From Hyphomicrobium sp. (GTDB lineage Bacteria > Pseudomonadota > Alphaproteobacteria > Rhizobiales > Hyphomicrobiaceae), in assembly GCA_016716675.1 (NCBI GenBank), contig JADJVG010000015.1:1-64000 (forward strand): a DNA stretch of 64,000 nucleotides, given 5' to 3'. Below, one piece after another: positions 7,659 to 18,477 of the stretch. A model generated the notes under the pieces. The model searched no databases. It was not told the origin of the DNA and worked only from the letters and a program-made list of their open reading frames with translations. Each line of letters starts with the position of its first letter. Within the stretch, counting starts at the first letter, position 1. The translations under genes were made by a program, and so were the position numbers.

Positions 7659-10201
7659 TTAGGTGATGTGGGCAAGCGGCGGGGTGTCCGGCGCCGGATG
7701 TGGTGCCTCCACGCCGGTACCACGCAGCGCCTCGAACACCGAGATCCTGAGATCCGATTGGACGCGCAACCCGTGTTTAATGTCGGGCAGCAGCACGCGC
7801 AGCGAGTATTCGGTCGAGGTGGCGGTGTAGCCTTCGAATACTGCCAACGGTTTTGGCTCGCGCAGGATGTCGGGGTGCAGATTGGCACATTTGGTCAGTA
7901 CGTCGATGACGTGACGCGGATCGGCGTCAGGGCCGGCGGTGAATTGCAACACCATCCGGCCGACGGCGTTGCGGTGGGTCCAGTTCAGCACCCGGCCGGT
8001 GATCAATTCCGAATTGGGCACGATCAGGCTTGCCCGGTCGAAGGTCTCGATCTCGGTTGAGCGCACCGATATGCGCTTGACGTTGCCCTGCTCGTTGCCG
8101 ACCACGACCCAATCGCCGACCTTGATCGGCCGCTCGATCAACAGGATCAGTCCCGACACGAAGTTGTTGACGATCGACTGCAAGCCGAAGCCGATACCGA
8201 CCGACAACGCGCCCGCGACGATCGCGAGGTTGGTGATATCAAACCCGGCATACGAAATGGCGATCATGGCCGCCAGGATCGTTCCGGCATAACCCACCGT
8301 GGTATCGACGGAATTTGCGATCCCGGGATCCATCTTCGCCAGAATCACATCGCGCAGCCGGCGTTGGATGAGTCGGGTGGCAAACAGCAGCGCGGTGAAC
8401 AGCAGGATGCCGAGCAGGATGCGCACCAGGGAAATGTGGAACTGGCCGATCTCGAAGCCGAACAGCGCCGACTTCACCCAATCGCGGATATCGGGGCCGG
8501 AGAAGCCCCATTGCAGCATCAGTGCCGGAATGGCGGCAAGCACCAGCAGAACCGTCAGCACGCTTTCGGTCAGCCAGGCGAGCTGGCGGCGGCGCGGCGC
8601 ATCGATACCGAACTGCTGCTCCAGCACAGAGCCGACGGCGTTGGTGCCGGCATTGCTTTCCCGTGTGAAGGCGCGGATGGCGAGGAACAGAAGCGTGGCG
8701 ATCAGTGCCACGACCCCGGTCATTACGATCTGCTGGGCCATAAAGCGGCCAAGCGCGACGTAGCCGGTCAGACAGGCGATTAGGATTGCGGCCGCCGCGA
8801 ACCACAGCGGGATCTTGAGCCAGCGCGGAGAGATGCGGGCGACCGGCGCGGCAGGGCCTGTGTGGCCGGCAACGCGAAGCGCCGGTTCGAACGGCGTCAG
8901 CAGGATGCCCGCCAGCACGCCCGTGAAGGCGAGGCTGGCGACGAGCGACTGCACGACGCTGATCGACAGCGGGAAATACAGGATTTGACCCACCGCCGTG
9001 AAGAACAGGTCGGCCGCGTAGATGGCGGCCAAGACCTGCAGCAGCCGGCAGATGCGGGTTGCTGCACGTTCTGACAGATCGACGAGCCGTCGCTGCGGCC
9101 GGTGTGGCGCGAATACAGCCGAGAGCAGGGCGGAGACACCGATGAATATGAGCGTGGCGCGCAACAAGGCTGCGCCCGCAGGGGCTGCGGTCGGATAGTA
9201 GAGCAGGCCCAGGTAGTCGAAGCCGCCGTAAAGCGCCAAAGCGGTCGCGGCACCGGGCAGCGCCAGCATGGGGGCGACCCACGAGGCAGTCGCGGCACGA
9301 TCAAAAAACGATGGCAACGGCTGTGAAGGGTCGCGGCGCGACCGCGTCACGCGCATCACAATCGCTTTGAACAGCAAGAACAGCACCGCGCACGCGGCAA
9401 GCAGCAGCGTGACGCCGGCCTTTTCGCGCAGAATAGAGTTGGTCCAATCCTCGGCGTTGTAGTTGAGGCGCCAGGACACAGCGGGGAAATCGCGGACCAG
9501 ATTGGTCCACAACGAGGGAAACAGCGGGCTCGACATGCGCTCGGTCAGCGAGCGCACGAAAATCTGCAGGCGCAGATCGGTGATCTTGTCGATCGCCTGT
9601 CGCGCCCGCCACCATGTTACTTCCAGCGTCTTGATGGCGCCGGAGAGTTCGGACGCTTCGGCATTAAGCCGGACACGCTCGGCGGCGATCGAAGGGGCTT
9701 CGGGCTGCGCATCCTTGGCGGGCGGTTCGCCCAACTGAGCGATCTGCCGCTGCAGGTCTGCAAGGCGCGGCCTTAAGCTGTCGGCCGTTTGCGTGGTTTT
9801 GGAAATGACTTGATCGATGTCGTCGCGCAGCCGGCCAAGATCGGTATCGACCGAGGTGATGGCGGTCAGGGTCTTTTCCGCACCCTCCATGGTGCCGACG
9901 ACGTGGGTGATGGTCGCGTTGACTTCGGGCGGCAGCACCGGCGCGCCGGCGCTGGGCGTGCCACTGGGCTCCTGCAGGAGGCGCTGTCCGCGCGGTTGCG
10001 GCGGCTGGCGGGCGCCTCTGGTGCTGGAGTTTCCGCGGCAACGGTGGTCGCCGCATCCCCTGCGACGGCCGGCTTTGTGTCGTCCTTCTGCGCCAGGACC
10101 GGATGAGCGAGCGTGGCAACGAGCACCGCGCCGGCCACGGCGGCAAAGAGTGCCGTGAGACCCTTCCAACGGAAAAGACGCTTGAAGTTCTGCATCATCA
10201 T
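7659..10201 (-). CDS. Large mechanosensitive channel, MscS/MscK type with DUF3772-like region (frameshift near N-terminus)
   Basis: Repaired length is about 847 residues. The N-terminus in one frame (start ATG 10201, MMMQNFKRLFRWKG) is a signal peptide ending LAHPVLAQ. One missing base at about 9975-10005 joins it to the main frame. The main frame has a periplasmic coiled region (GTMEGAEKTLTAITSVDTD onward) and about ten transmembrane helices. The MscS core follows: the pore helix LAIVAGALSVGIGFGLQSI, then VSGLILLIERPIKVGDWV and a C-terminal cytoplasmic domain. The family releases solutes on hypo-osmotic shock. The large N-terminal domain suggests the MscK/DUF3772 branch. Confidence 0.87.
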
Positions 10202-10456
10202 GGGGACTATGTTGCTTTGTCGGTCAGAGATTTGGGCGGATGCCGGTGGGTCGCAACCCGCTGGGCCGACGATGGCGGCACGGCATGCCAGTGGCACCAA
10301 GGCCATTGGGGCGCAGCCCGGGTCATCAGCGTCAACCGACTAACCGTGCCGCTGCCAAAACACAAGCCGCGGGCCGGAATGGCGGTCGTGCCGCGCCATG
10401 ATGTCCTGATACCGGCTCAGATCTCGCGATTGATGTGGCGGCGCCCGCCATCCACC

Positions 10457-12543
10457 TCAACCGCGATTTTCGTGGAAGAAGTCGTAGATTTTTCTGGCCA
10501 TTTCGGCGGAGATTCCGGGCACGGCTTTCAAATCCTCTACTCCTGCCCGTGAAACGGCCTTGGCCGAGCCGAAGTGCTTGAGAAGCGTGCGCTTTCGTGT
10601 CGGGCCGATGCCCTCGATGTCGTCGAGTGGATTGGCGCTAAGCGATTTGGAGCGCTTGGCGCGGTGGGTGCCGATGGCGAATCGGTGGGCCTCATCGCGC
10701 AGCCGCTGCACGAAATATAAAACCGGATCTTTGGCTTCGAGCATGAGCGGCCGGTCGCGGCCGATGATATGAAAATGCTCGCGCCCCGCATCGCGGTCAG
10801 GGCCTTTAGCGACGCCGATCAGTTTGATGTCGGTGATGCCGAGATCGGCAAACACCTCACGCGCAATGTTGAGCTGTCCAAGGCCGCCGTCGATGAAGAC
10901 CACGTCCGGCCGGTCGGGGAAAGTGTCGGTGAACGCAGCGTGGTCGTCATCGTCCGCGGCGGGCTCAGCGGCAGGGGTGCCGGGCGTGAGGTCGAACTGG
11001 ACACTTTCCGGTGCGAGCTCACTGTCCTCCGCCACGGCTTCGGCCGTTTCGGCGATGACGAGACGCTTATATCGCCGGGTCAGTACTTCGCGCATCATTG
11101 CGTAGTCATCGCCGGCGGTGATGTCGGCCGACTTGATGTTGAATTTGCGGTACTGGCCTTTGACGAAGCCGTCGGCACCGGCGACGATCATCGCCCCGAC
11201 CGCGCTGGTGCCTGAGATATGCGAGTTGTCGAATACCTCGATGCGCCGCGGCGTTCGCTCCAGATCGAAGCGCTCGGCCAGGGCTTCGAGCAGCCGCATT
11301 TGCGATGAACTTTCTGCAAGCTTGCGGCCGAGTGCTTCTCGCGCGTTGGAAAGTGCGTGCTCGACGAGGCCAGACTTGGTGCCACGCGCGGCACGCGGAT
11401 CTCAACCTTGCGTTCGGCTTTGGTGGAGAGCGCTTCGGCGAGCACCGCCCGGTTCGGCACGTCGTGCGAAATCAGAATGAGTCTGGGTACCGGCTTGTCG
11501 TCGTAGAACTGGGCGATGAAGCTATCGAGCACCTCTTCCACCGGCAGCGAGCGGTCGGCCTTGGGATAGTAGGCGCGGTTGCCCCAGTTCTGCCCGGTGC
11601 GGAAAAAGAACACCTGGACGCAGGTCTGCCCGCCATCCTGATAGGCGGCGAACACGTCGGCTTCCTCCACGCCTTCGGGATTGATCGCCTGATCGGCCGT
11701 GACGTGGGCCAGCGCCCACAAGCGGTTGCGATACTTCGCGGCCGTCTCGAATTCGAGCTTGTCGGCGGCGTCCTGCATCAACTGCTGATACATTTGCCTG
11801 ACGTTCTGGCTCTCGCCATTCAAGAAGCGGACGGCCTCATCGACGAGCTTGCCGTAGTCCTCAAGGCTGATCTCGCCCGTGCACGGGGCCGCGCAGCGCT
11901 TGATCTGATGCAGCAGACACGGGCGGGTGCGCGTTTCATAGACGCTGTCGGAACAGGTACGCAGGAGAAACGCGCGCTGCAGCATGGTGATAGTGCGGGT
12001 GACGGCGCCGGCGGAAGCAAACGGGCCGAAGTAGTCGCCCTTCCGCGCCCGTGCGCCGCGATGCTTCATCACCTGGGGGGCGGCCTGATCGCGGGCGATC
12101 AGGATATAGGGAAACGACTTGTCGTCGCGCATGAGCACGTTGAAACGCGGCCGGAAGCGTTTGATCAGGTTGGCTTCCAGCAGCAGCGCTTCGGCTTCCG
12201 TGCGCACCGTCACGAATTCCATCGTCGCCGTCGCCGCGATCATACGGGCGATGCGGTTGGTGTGGCCGCCCATGCGCGCATAGTTGGAGACGCGGGCCTT
12301 GAGCGATCGCGCCTTGCCGACGTAGATCACCTCGCCCGCCGCATCGAGCATGCGGTAGACGCCGGGCGTGGCCGGCAAGAGTTTCAAATATCCGGCGATG
12401 ATCTCAACGCCCGTGCGGGGTGGCGTCTGCGGCGCGCCGGACGCTTCGGGGTCGGTGGGGTCGTCCTTCTGGGGCATCGGCGCCGCGGAGGGGGCTGCAA
12501 GCGGCCGGGACCATTGTTCGCTGCGCGCCTGGTCAAGTGCCAA
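10457..12543 (-). CDS. uvrC: Excinuclease ABC subunit C (frameshift in the middle)
   Basis: Makes both incisions around UvrA/B-marked DNA damage. The first part holds the GIY-YIG nuclease (GVYRMLDAAGEVIYVGKARS), the Cys-rich segment CLLHQIKRCAAPCTG and a UVR domain (MYQQLMQDAADKLEFETAA). The second part holds the RNase H-like 5' nuclease (EVFDNSHISGTSAVGAMIV, DVVFIDGGLGQL) and C-terminal helix-hairpin-helix motifs (IEGIGPTRKRTLLKHFGS). One missing base at about 11382, turning VPRVA into VPRRGTKSGLVEH, fuses the halves into about 695 residues, a normal length. The start is uncertain: TTG 12543 or ATG 12477. Confidence 0.93.
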
Positions 12544-12563
12544 TTGCCGGCGCTTGCCTCAAA

Positions 12564-13609
12564 ATGGCCAAGGAAAGGCGCGCGACCCGAAACGGGACAT
12601 TTCTGGGTTCTGCGGCGGGGGCTTGGGGGCCGTACCGATGCGTTCAAACAGCTCATCCTGGCGCTGGTGCTCGCGGCGTTCGCGCCGGCTGTCGCCGCCA
12701 AGCCCCGGAAAGAAAGGCGCCAGCCGCAACCTTTCGCGCAGTGAAGACCTGCTCAAGTGGATCAATGGCTACCGGTTGAAACCTGAGCCGAAGCGCCTGC
12801 CGCAAGCGGTCAAAGCCATGTCTGAATTCGGTCTCATCCGAGATATGGACCAGGCCGGGATCTACATCGGCTTCACGGCAGGCGTTCTGGGATCGGAAGC
12901 GGACAATATCGACAAGGCCATCACCGCGCTGTTTCCGCTAAGCCCTGAAGACCAGGTGTTGCTTATCAAGGCGATTGCCTATTCCGGGCTCCCCGATTGG
13001 AAAGAGGTATTGACCCGCTACGTCGAGCGCATGCCGGCCCGCAAGGTGCTGATCGACAAGTATCTGTTTGGCGGCAAGCCGTCGCTTGAAAATCTGCCGC
13101 TCTCCGAAGACCAGAGCGCCATCGACATCAACTGGGGCTACTATTTCGCAACCGGCTCGGAAGCGCCGGTGCGTCGCATCGTCAAGGCCATGGCGATGTC
13201 GACCGACAAGGACGACGTCGAAAAACTCACCATAGGTTCGATGGCCAAATGGACGCTGGCACAGAACGCGGCGCACGATGCCGATTTGCTCGCCATGCTG
13301 AAGCAGCTGCCCGAGGAGCAGACGGCCGGCGTGCGCCAGCCGTTGAACGAAGTGATCGACGCCGCTGAGACGCTGGAACTCTCGAAGGTGCGCAAACAGG
13401 CGCTGGCCTCGATCGACGAGTTGAAGGCCAAGGGGCCGGAAAAGGTGCGCAGCTATAATTGGTGGGGCCAGGCCGGCCAGACCGTTCTGGCGTTGGGCTG
13501 TGTCGCGGCCGGAGCGCTGGGGCAGGTCGAGTTCGGCATTCCCTGCGTAGTCGGCGGCGCGGCCTCGACCGCCGCGCTCAAGTATTTTGGCCCTAGCAGC
13601 GGAAAATAA
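12564..13609 (+). CDS. Secreted protein of unknown function (N-terminal frameshifts)
   Basis: The mature part, from about 12715, is mostly helical and about 300 residues long. It includes LLKWINGYRLKPEPKRLP, INWGYYFATGSEAPVRRIV and KGPEKVRSYNWWGQAGQ, and ends in a hydrophobic Gly/Ala-rich stretch (VLALGCVAAGALGQVEFGIP). The N-terminus is in another frame, where FKQLILALVLAAFAPAVAA is a clear signal peptide. Removing one extra C from the CCCC run at about 12703 joins the two. The true start is unclear (ATG 12564 would need a further shift). It is divergent from uvrC with almost no gap. I recognise no domain. The helical repeats hint at a TPR-like or scaffold protein, which is inference only. 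Confidence 0.6.
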
Positions 13610-13908
13610 TTCTTAATCGCTAGAAGAAGCCACGCAACAGGAAGGCCGCCAGAACAGCAGCGGCAACTGCCGCTATTGACGTGATCGCCAGACGCTTTCC
13701 AACCGCGTGACCGCCCGCGCTCCACCCGAGCACCGTCTTGGCAGCCGTATTTACGGTCACTGCAATCGCGATCGCGATCGCTGCGACTTCAACGGTAATC
13801 TCTCCGCCACCAAGCCGCGACATCGACAACGTGATCGCATCGACATCGGCAATGCCGGAGAGCGCCTGCGCCCACGCCGTGGTCTCACCCTCAGGTGCTC
13901 GGTTGCCA

Positions 13909-14121
13909 GGGGCCCCCCCCCGCCCGCGCCCGGGGCGGGGGGGGCGGGGGGGCCACCGGGGGGCCCGCCGGGGGGGGGGGGGGGCCGGGGGGGGGGGGGG
14001 TGGGGGGGGGCGGAGCCCGGCGGCGGGAGGGGGGGCAAAAAGGGGGGGTCCGCGGAAAAGCCCCCGGGGGGGGGGGGGGCCGGGGGGCCGGGGGGGGGGG
14101 TGGGGGGGGGGGGCGGGGGGG
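13909..14121. repeat. G/C homopolymer block 1
   Basis: About 210 bases are almost entirely G (on +) with scattered C and very few A/T, including runs up to about 15 G. It lies inside the MgtC/DUF4010-like gene and replaces conserved coding sequence. No repeat unit is evident. It looks like low-quality base calls or an assembly fill. Confidence 0.8.
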
Positions 14122-14467
14122 AAAGGTCATCGCCATCAGCACGAGCGCCGACCGCAATTCGATCCAAGTGAGGCGCTTGAGCCAATCGTGCAGCGCCGGT
14201 TTCAATGCGAGCAGTCCGGTGGCGGAACGCGCAACGGTCGTCATCCCAGTGCCGCCTTGCGCTCGCGGTAGCGGAAGATAATAACGGCGGCGCTGTAGGT
14301 CATGAAGGCCAGCGCCAGCGCGATAAGCCCCGCGTCGCCCGTGCGCAGGGCGAGTGCACCCCAGATGCCGCCCAGCAAGCCGCCGAGTGCGTGGGTGCGG
14401 AAGCCCGCGGCGCGTTCGCCTTCCGGATCTTGCCGTGCTTGCCCCGCGCGCGAGACCCACCCGAAGA

Positions 14468-14625
14468 CCCCCCCCGGGGGGGCGAAGGGGCGGCGAAAGA
14501 GCAGGGGCCCCCCGGGTGCGGGGGGAGGGGGGGGGGGGGGGGGGCGGGGCCAACGCCCCCAGCGGCGTCCACCGGGCCCCCGGGCGCCCCCCGCGGGGGG
14601 GGGGGGCGCCCGCCGGGCCAGCTCC
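14468..14625. repeat. G/C homopolymer block 2
   Basis: A second G/C-run block with the same character as the one at 13909-14121. It covers the junction between the end of the upstream glucosaminidase-like gene (expected stop near 14640) and the start of the MgtC-like gene, so neither boundary can be read. Confidence 0.78.
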
Positions 14626-16080
14626 GGGCGGTCCGGGGACCAGGGAGTCGGGGTTTTGGCAGTTGGCGTAGGCGTCGGCGAGTGCTGCGTCCTTGCTGTC
14701 ATATTCGCCGACGATTTCAGCGTCCGGCGCCGATGATTTGGTGAAGGTTTCGAACATCGATTTTTCGAACCCGTCGAGCACGGTGAGTGCCGTGTAGCGC
14801 GTCTCACCTTCGATGCGAGCGCGCAGTAGCAGCGTTTTTGTGCCACCGTAACTTGCCGCAAGAACCTTGCAGTCCTGCGGAAGGGTGGCGGACCGCGCCG
14901 ATGGCGTCAGCACGACGTCTTTAAAACGGGCGCTTGGTGACGCGGCGAGTGCTGTTGGCGCGATGTCGGCTGGACCGCCCAATCGCGACGGTTCTGGCAG
15001 GGCGGCGGACGATGTCTCGGGCGCGATTTTGAAATGCGGCAGTGTTGACACTTCGGCCGGCTCTGACGTGGTTTCAGGCGGCACTGCTTGCAGTGGTGGG
15101 GCCTCTGCAGCGGAGATACTGCCCTCACGCGACCAGATCGTGCGAACGGGCGGCGTGGAAGTCGGCGTATCAACGGCGTCGCGCACGTTAGACGGAGGCG
15201 CATTCTCCGTTGCGCTCTGATCATATTCGCGCGCCATCACATCTGGGTTCGCCCACGGTAGAGTTTCGGGAGTGGCTTCCGGACCGGCCAACTTTGAGGG
15301 CTTTGGTCCACCAAGGCGGTACGGCGGCGTAAACGCATCGAGACGCTTGCGCGTTGCAGGTTGCGGCACCGGCACCGCTGCAAGCTTCTGTGTCGGCGCG
15401 GCACTGGCCGTTGTGGAATTGCAAAAGCCGCTGCGGAATTGCTCGGCAACAGCATCAATGGTGCGGGAATAGGCGCGATCAGCGGCCCATCGGCGCGCCA
15501 GATCGCCATACGTCACGGGCCGGCGCAAGCGCAGTGACGCGCTGATGATACCGTCTTGCTGCTGTTCGGTGCGCGGCGCGATCGGAGACGCAAGCCGCTC
15601 GCCGGAATAAGCGACCAGATGCTGGATCTGTGCGTGCACGCCGGTTTTGACATCCGGGAAGCGATCGCCAGGAACGCCGCCGCCGGTTGCGCCGATGCCA
15701 GCAAAATTGTTCTGCTTTTCGTGGACGTCACCACGACGCCCGTCACCGCGCCGAAACTTGAGGGCGTTGGTTTCGATGATCATCTGGAAGAAGGCGTAGT
15801 CCCAGCGGACGCGCCATGCATCGCCCCAATATTTGTACCAGCGCGCAATATCGCGAAACTTCGGATCGAGGTTCGGATTGCGGCTGACGAGAAACGCCGT
15901 CAACCGTTCGGGCGTCGCGCATGCCGGAATATGATTTTTTGCCGACATGCGGATTTCAGGCGCGGCGCGCGCAGGCGTCGTCAAAAGCAGAAACGCTGCG
16001 AAACCGGCGATGACCGGCGGCGAATGCCGGCGCGCGCCATAAGACACAATTGGACTGCAACGTGGATCGAGACCGCGCAT
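14626..16080 (-). CDS. Secreted glucosaminidase-like peptidoglycan hydrolase, copy 2 (3' end obscured)
   Basis: A signal-anchor segment (VIAGFAAFLLLTTPARAA) precedes a glucosaminidase/FlgJ-like domain. It contains TPERLTAFLVSRNPNLDPKF, the segment WDYAFFQMIIETNAL (Glu as likely acid), KQNNFAGIGATGG, FPDVKTGVHAQIQHL and ARRWAADRAYSRTIDAVAEQF. A Pro/Thr/Ala-rich linker of about 200 residues leads to a C-terminal domain (CKVLAASYGGTKTLLLRARI) shared with the copy upstream. The ATG at 16080 is chosen over the TTG at 16110 because AGGGG lies 8 bases before it. After ANCQNPDSLVP the frame enters the G/C-run block, so the stop is not visible. Predicted role: cleavage of glycan strands in the periplasm. 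Confidence 0.72.
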
Positions 16081-16088
16081 GAGCGACA

Positions 16089-16093
16089 CCCCT
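16089..16093 (-). promoter_or_regulatory. Ribosome-binding site deciding the start at 16080
   Basis: Minus-strand AGGGG, in the context AGGGGTGTCGCTCATG, lies 8 bases before ATG 16080. The same AGGGGTGTCGC string precedes the other copy near 17430, showing that the duplication includes the leader. Confidence 0.7.
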
Positions 16094-16106
16094 AAAAGCT
16101 GCAGTC

Positions 16107-17454
16107 TCAACCTTCAGGGCAAAGCTCAAACGCCTTGTCGAGTGCTTGTGTCGGATTTGAAAATTCCCCGACCTTCTTTCCGCCTTTCGCATAGGCGGCA
16201 ATGTAGGCGTCGGCTTCGCGCTGCGCCGTGCCTTCGTTGACATCGAGAACCGTGTAATTATCGAGGCTATCGACGCTTGCCTTGATGATGACGGCGTGCG
16301 TTCCGCCATAGCTGGCCGTCCACACTTTGCACTTCGTGGGCGTCGCTGCGGTTTCCGGCGCGGCTGGTGCGAGGGCAGACTTTGTGCCGGCGCCCAGCGT
16401 AGTGGCGAGTGCCGCCGTTTGAATTTTGGCCGGCGCATTTTCAGCCGTTGCTGCAGGCGCGTCTGCCGGCGGCTCATCCTTGGCGCCGTTCAGGATCGTG
16501 ACGGCGGGCTGAACGCTCGCGCCAGCATCAGGCGGTGTTGCCGACGGTTGAGTGGCGGTTGTGTCCGGTGTCGATAGCGCTGCCAGCATTCCGGCGCCGA
16601 GATTTGAACGAACATAGGAACCGTTGGCGCGCGCTTCCTCAACCGCTCTGCGGGCGAGTTCGACACCGGAAACCTTGGGCTGCGATGCGACCGGCTCTTC
16701 GGCAATCGGTGCGGCGCTGGCCGTTTTGTATTCCGCGTTGGCGTCCGGTTTGACGAGCGCCATCATCTCGGGCTTGGGATCATCGGCCTTGCACGGGCCG
16801 TCGAAGAAAGCTTCGGAAACATTCTCGATATCGCGTGCGTAGTGCCGCGAGCCTGGAGCCCATTGCTTGGCCAGTTGGTTATAGGTCATCGGGCCGGAAA
16901 TAGATTTCTGCCACGACGTCAGCACGCCCCATTCCTGAACCTTGCGGGTGCGTTCCGCCACCGGACTCGGTGACCTTTTCGCCGGCGTACATCAGAAGAT
17001 GCTGCAGGTGGGCTTTGACGCCGGTCGCAACGTCGGGGAAAGCTTTCCCCGGCTCACGTTTGCCGGTGGCGCCGAGGCCGGCGAAATTGTTCTGGTTGGG
17101 CGAAACATCGCCCGTGAAGGTCAGGTTGCCGGTTTCGAGAAGCATTTGAAAGAAGGCGACATCCCAGCGGATCTGCAATTCTTCGCCGACGCGCGCGTAG
17201 TCGGCGGCAATGGTCGCGAACTTTTCCTCGAGCCTGCAGTTGCGGCTTTCCAGAAACGCGGTGAAGCGGCCGGGCGTGACGCACTGCGGGCACCTTGTTC
17301 GTTCCGGAAGCTTGACCTGGGGAAGATCGGCCGCCACAGCTGGAGCCGAAAGAGCCGTAACAGAAACGGCGGTTGCCAAAACGGAGCGCAAACGCGCCCA
17401 ACGCGGCACATCATGGTAACACCCATAATTACGCGACACCCCTCGTCGGAGCAC
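16107..17454 (-). CDS. Secreted glucosaminidase-like peptidoglycan hydrolase, copy 1 (frameshift)
   Basis: The first part has a signal peptide (VLATAVSVTALSAPAVAA) and the same glucosaminidase-like domain as the downstream copy: TPGRFTAFLESRNCRLEEKF, WDVAFFQMLLETGNL, NQNNFAGLGATGKREPG and FPDVATGVKAHLQHLLMYAG. Removing one extra G near 16960 joins TES to VAERTRKVQEW. The frame continues through MTYNQLAKQWAPGSRHYARD, an Ala/Pro linker, and the C-terminal CKVWTASYGGTHAVIIKASV domain, ending ALDKAFELCPEG. Repaired length is about 448 residues. The start is uncertain: GTG 17454, or an internal GTG about 45 bases on that gives a cleaner signal peptide. It ends 27 bases before ATG 16080 of its paralogue, so they are probably one transcript. 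Confidence 0.75.
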
Positions 17455-17759
17455 CTTACAAAACCAAAATGGTTCATAGGCGCTTAACGTTAATAAATCG
17501 TTGACAAGAACCCCCGTGGTTCAGTTTCGACGGTGTGCCGAGGGTCCTCCAAGAATGGGGCGGAACTATTGAGGCAAGCGTTGTACGGCAGGGATCCTGT
17601 GACTTTCCGGCGATCGCGGCGCCCTCGGGTGTCTTCCGAACTTGCACTGCGGTCCATCTGTCGCGCGGCAATGCCTGCGTTGGCGGCTGACGTGCAGCGC
17701 TCGCATTCAATGGGCCAGATGTCGCCGCGATTGATCCCGGCACTCATTCGGTCCGTCAG

Positions 17760-18477
17760 TCCACGGCGCCTGTCGCCCAGGATCAGGTCAAGTGCGGACC
17801 GCTGCGGCGATCTTCGTCCGGTCTGATGGTCGACGTAACTAAAGCGACGGCTGCGATTTGGGTCGTCGGCGGCGAAATCGGCTTCTGTCGGTTTCAATCG
17901 CTGCGCAGGCCCGGCCCAGGGCCGATCGCGTTGACGCGGATGCGCGGTGCGAGGCTCTGCGCCAACGTCTGCGTGGCAGTCCACAACCCGGCTTTCGAAA
18001 TTGTATAGAAAAGAAATCCGGCGTGAGCTTCCAGACCCGCTGATCGATGATGTTGATGATGTTGCCGTCGCAATTGTCCGGCAGATGCCGCGCCATGGCC
18101 TGCGCCAGAAACACCGGCGCCTTGAGGTTGATGTCGAGGTGGGTGTCCCAAGTTGCTTCGTCGCTGTTGTGAACGGTGTCGAGCTGAAACTCGGACGCAT
18201 TGTTGATCAAACACGAAGGCGCCCCCCAGGGTCTCCGCACCGCGCGGCAACAAGGCTTTCGAGTCTGGCAATCGCGGCAAGGTCGGCGGTACGATTGCGG
18301 CCTCCCCCCCCCGATTCGGATCTCTTTCGCCAACGCTTCGGCATCGGGCTGGCGAATCGGTAGTGCATGGCGACCGCCCAGCCGTCACGGGCCATATCGC
18401 GCGCAATGGCCCGTCCGATGCGCCGGGCAGCACCGGTAATCAGCACGTTCCACGAGGCGAGGGGCCGAATCGCTCAT
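17760..18477 (-). pseudogene. Short-chain dehydrogenase/reductase, decayed
   Basis: SDR landmarks occur in order but in different frames: LITGAARRIGRAIARDMA (NAD(P)-binding TGxxxxIG), CLINNASEFQLDTVHNSDE (NNA), then FFYTISKAGLWTATQTLAQS (YxxxK) and RIRVNAIGPGP. At least four frame changes are needed, at about 18455, 18340, 18000 and 17890. The usual C-terminus ending TGQMIALDGGQ cannot be found in any frame. ATG 18477 (MSDSAPRLVE) is the likely original start. More damage is present here than elsewhere in the window, so this may be a genuine pseudogene. The substrate is unknown; the sequence resembles pteridine-reductase-like SDRs. Confidence 0.7.

Larger units (their letters stand above)
13620..14640 (-). 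pseudogene. MgtC/SapB-DUF4010 family membrane protein, broken by two G/C-run blocks
   Basis: Three separate coding islands belong to one protein. At about 14440-14270, EGERAAGFRTHALGGLLGG followed by hydrophobic helices matches the MgtC-type N-terminal half. At about 14240-14125, MTTVARSATGLLALKP and LKRLTWIELRSALVLMAM match the linker and start of DUF4010. At 13890-13620, TTAWAQALSGIADVDAITLS, MSRLGGGEITVEVAAIAIA and a last helix match its C-terminus. Blocks at 13909-14121 and 14468-14625 replace the missing DUF4010 middle and the gene start. About 190 residues should lie where the first block is, so sequence has also been lost. Probably an assembly fault rather than a true pseudogene. Confidence 0.7.

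Noticed and set aside
11305..12744. 479-codon open frame on + across uvrC
   Set aside because: Antisense to uvrC; only its last 40 codons (a signal peptide) are real, and belong to the next gene.
13909..14625. Biological G-quadruplex or minisatellite repeat
   Set aside because: No repeat unit, and the runs replace conserved coding sequence; artefact is simpler.
13891..16110. One 739-residue protein running through the G/C-run blocks
   Set aside because: The part from about residue 495 on is Pro/Gly/Arg translation of homopolymer runs and covers another gene's remains; it is not a true fusion.
17760..18477. Multi-frameshift SDR as programmed frameshifting
   Set aside because: No slippery site plus downstream structure, several shifts in one gene, and no intact C-terminus.
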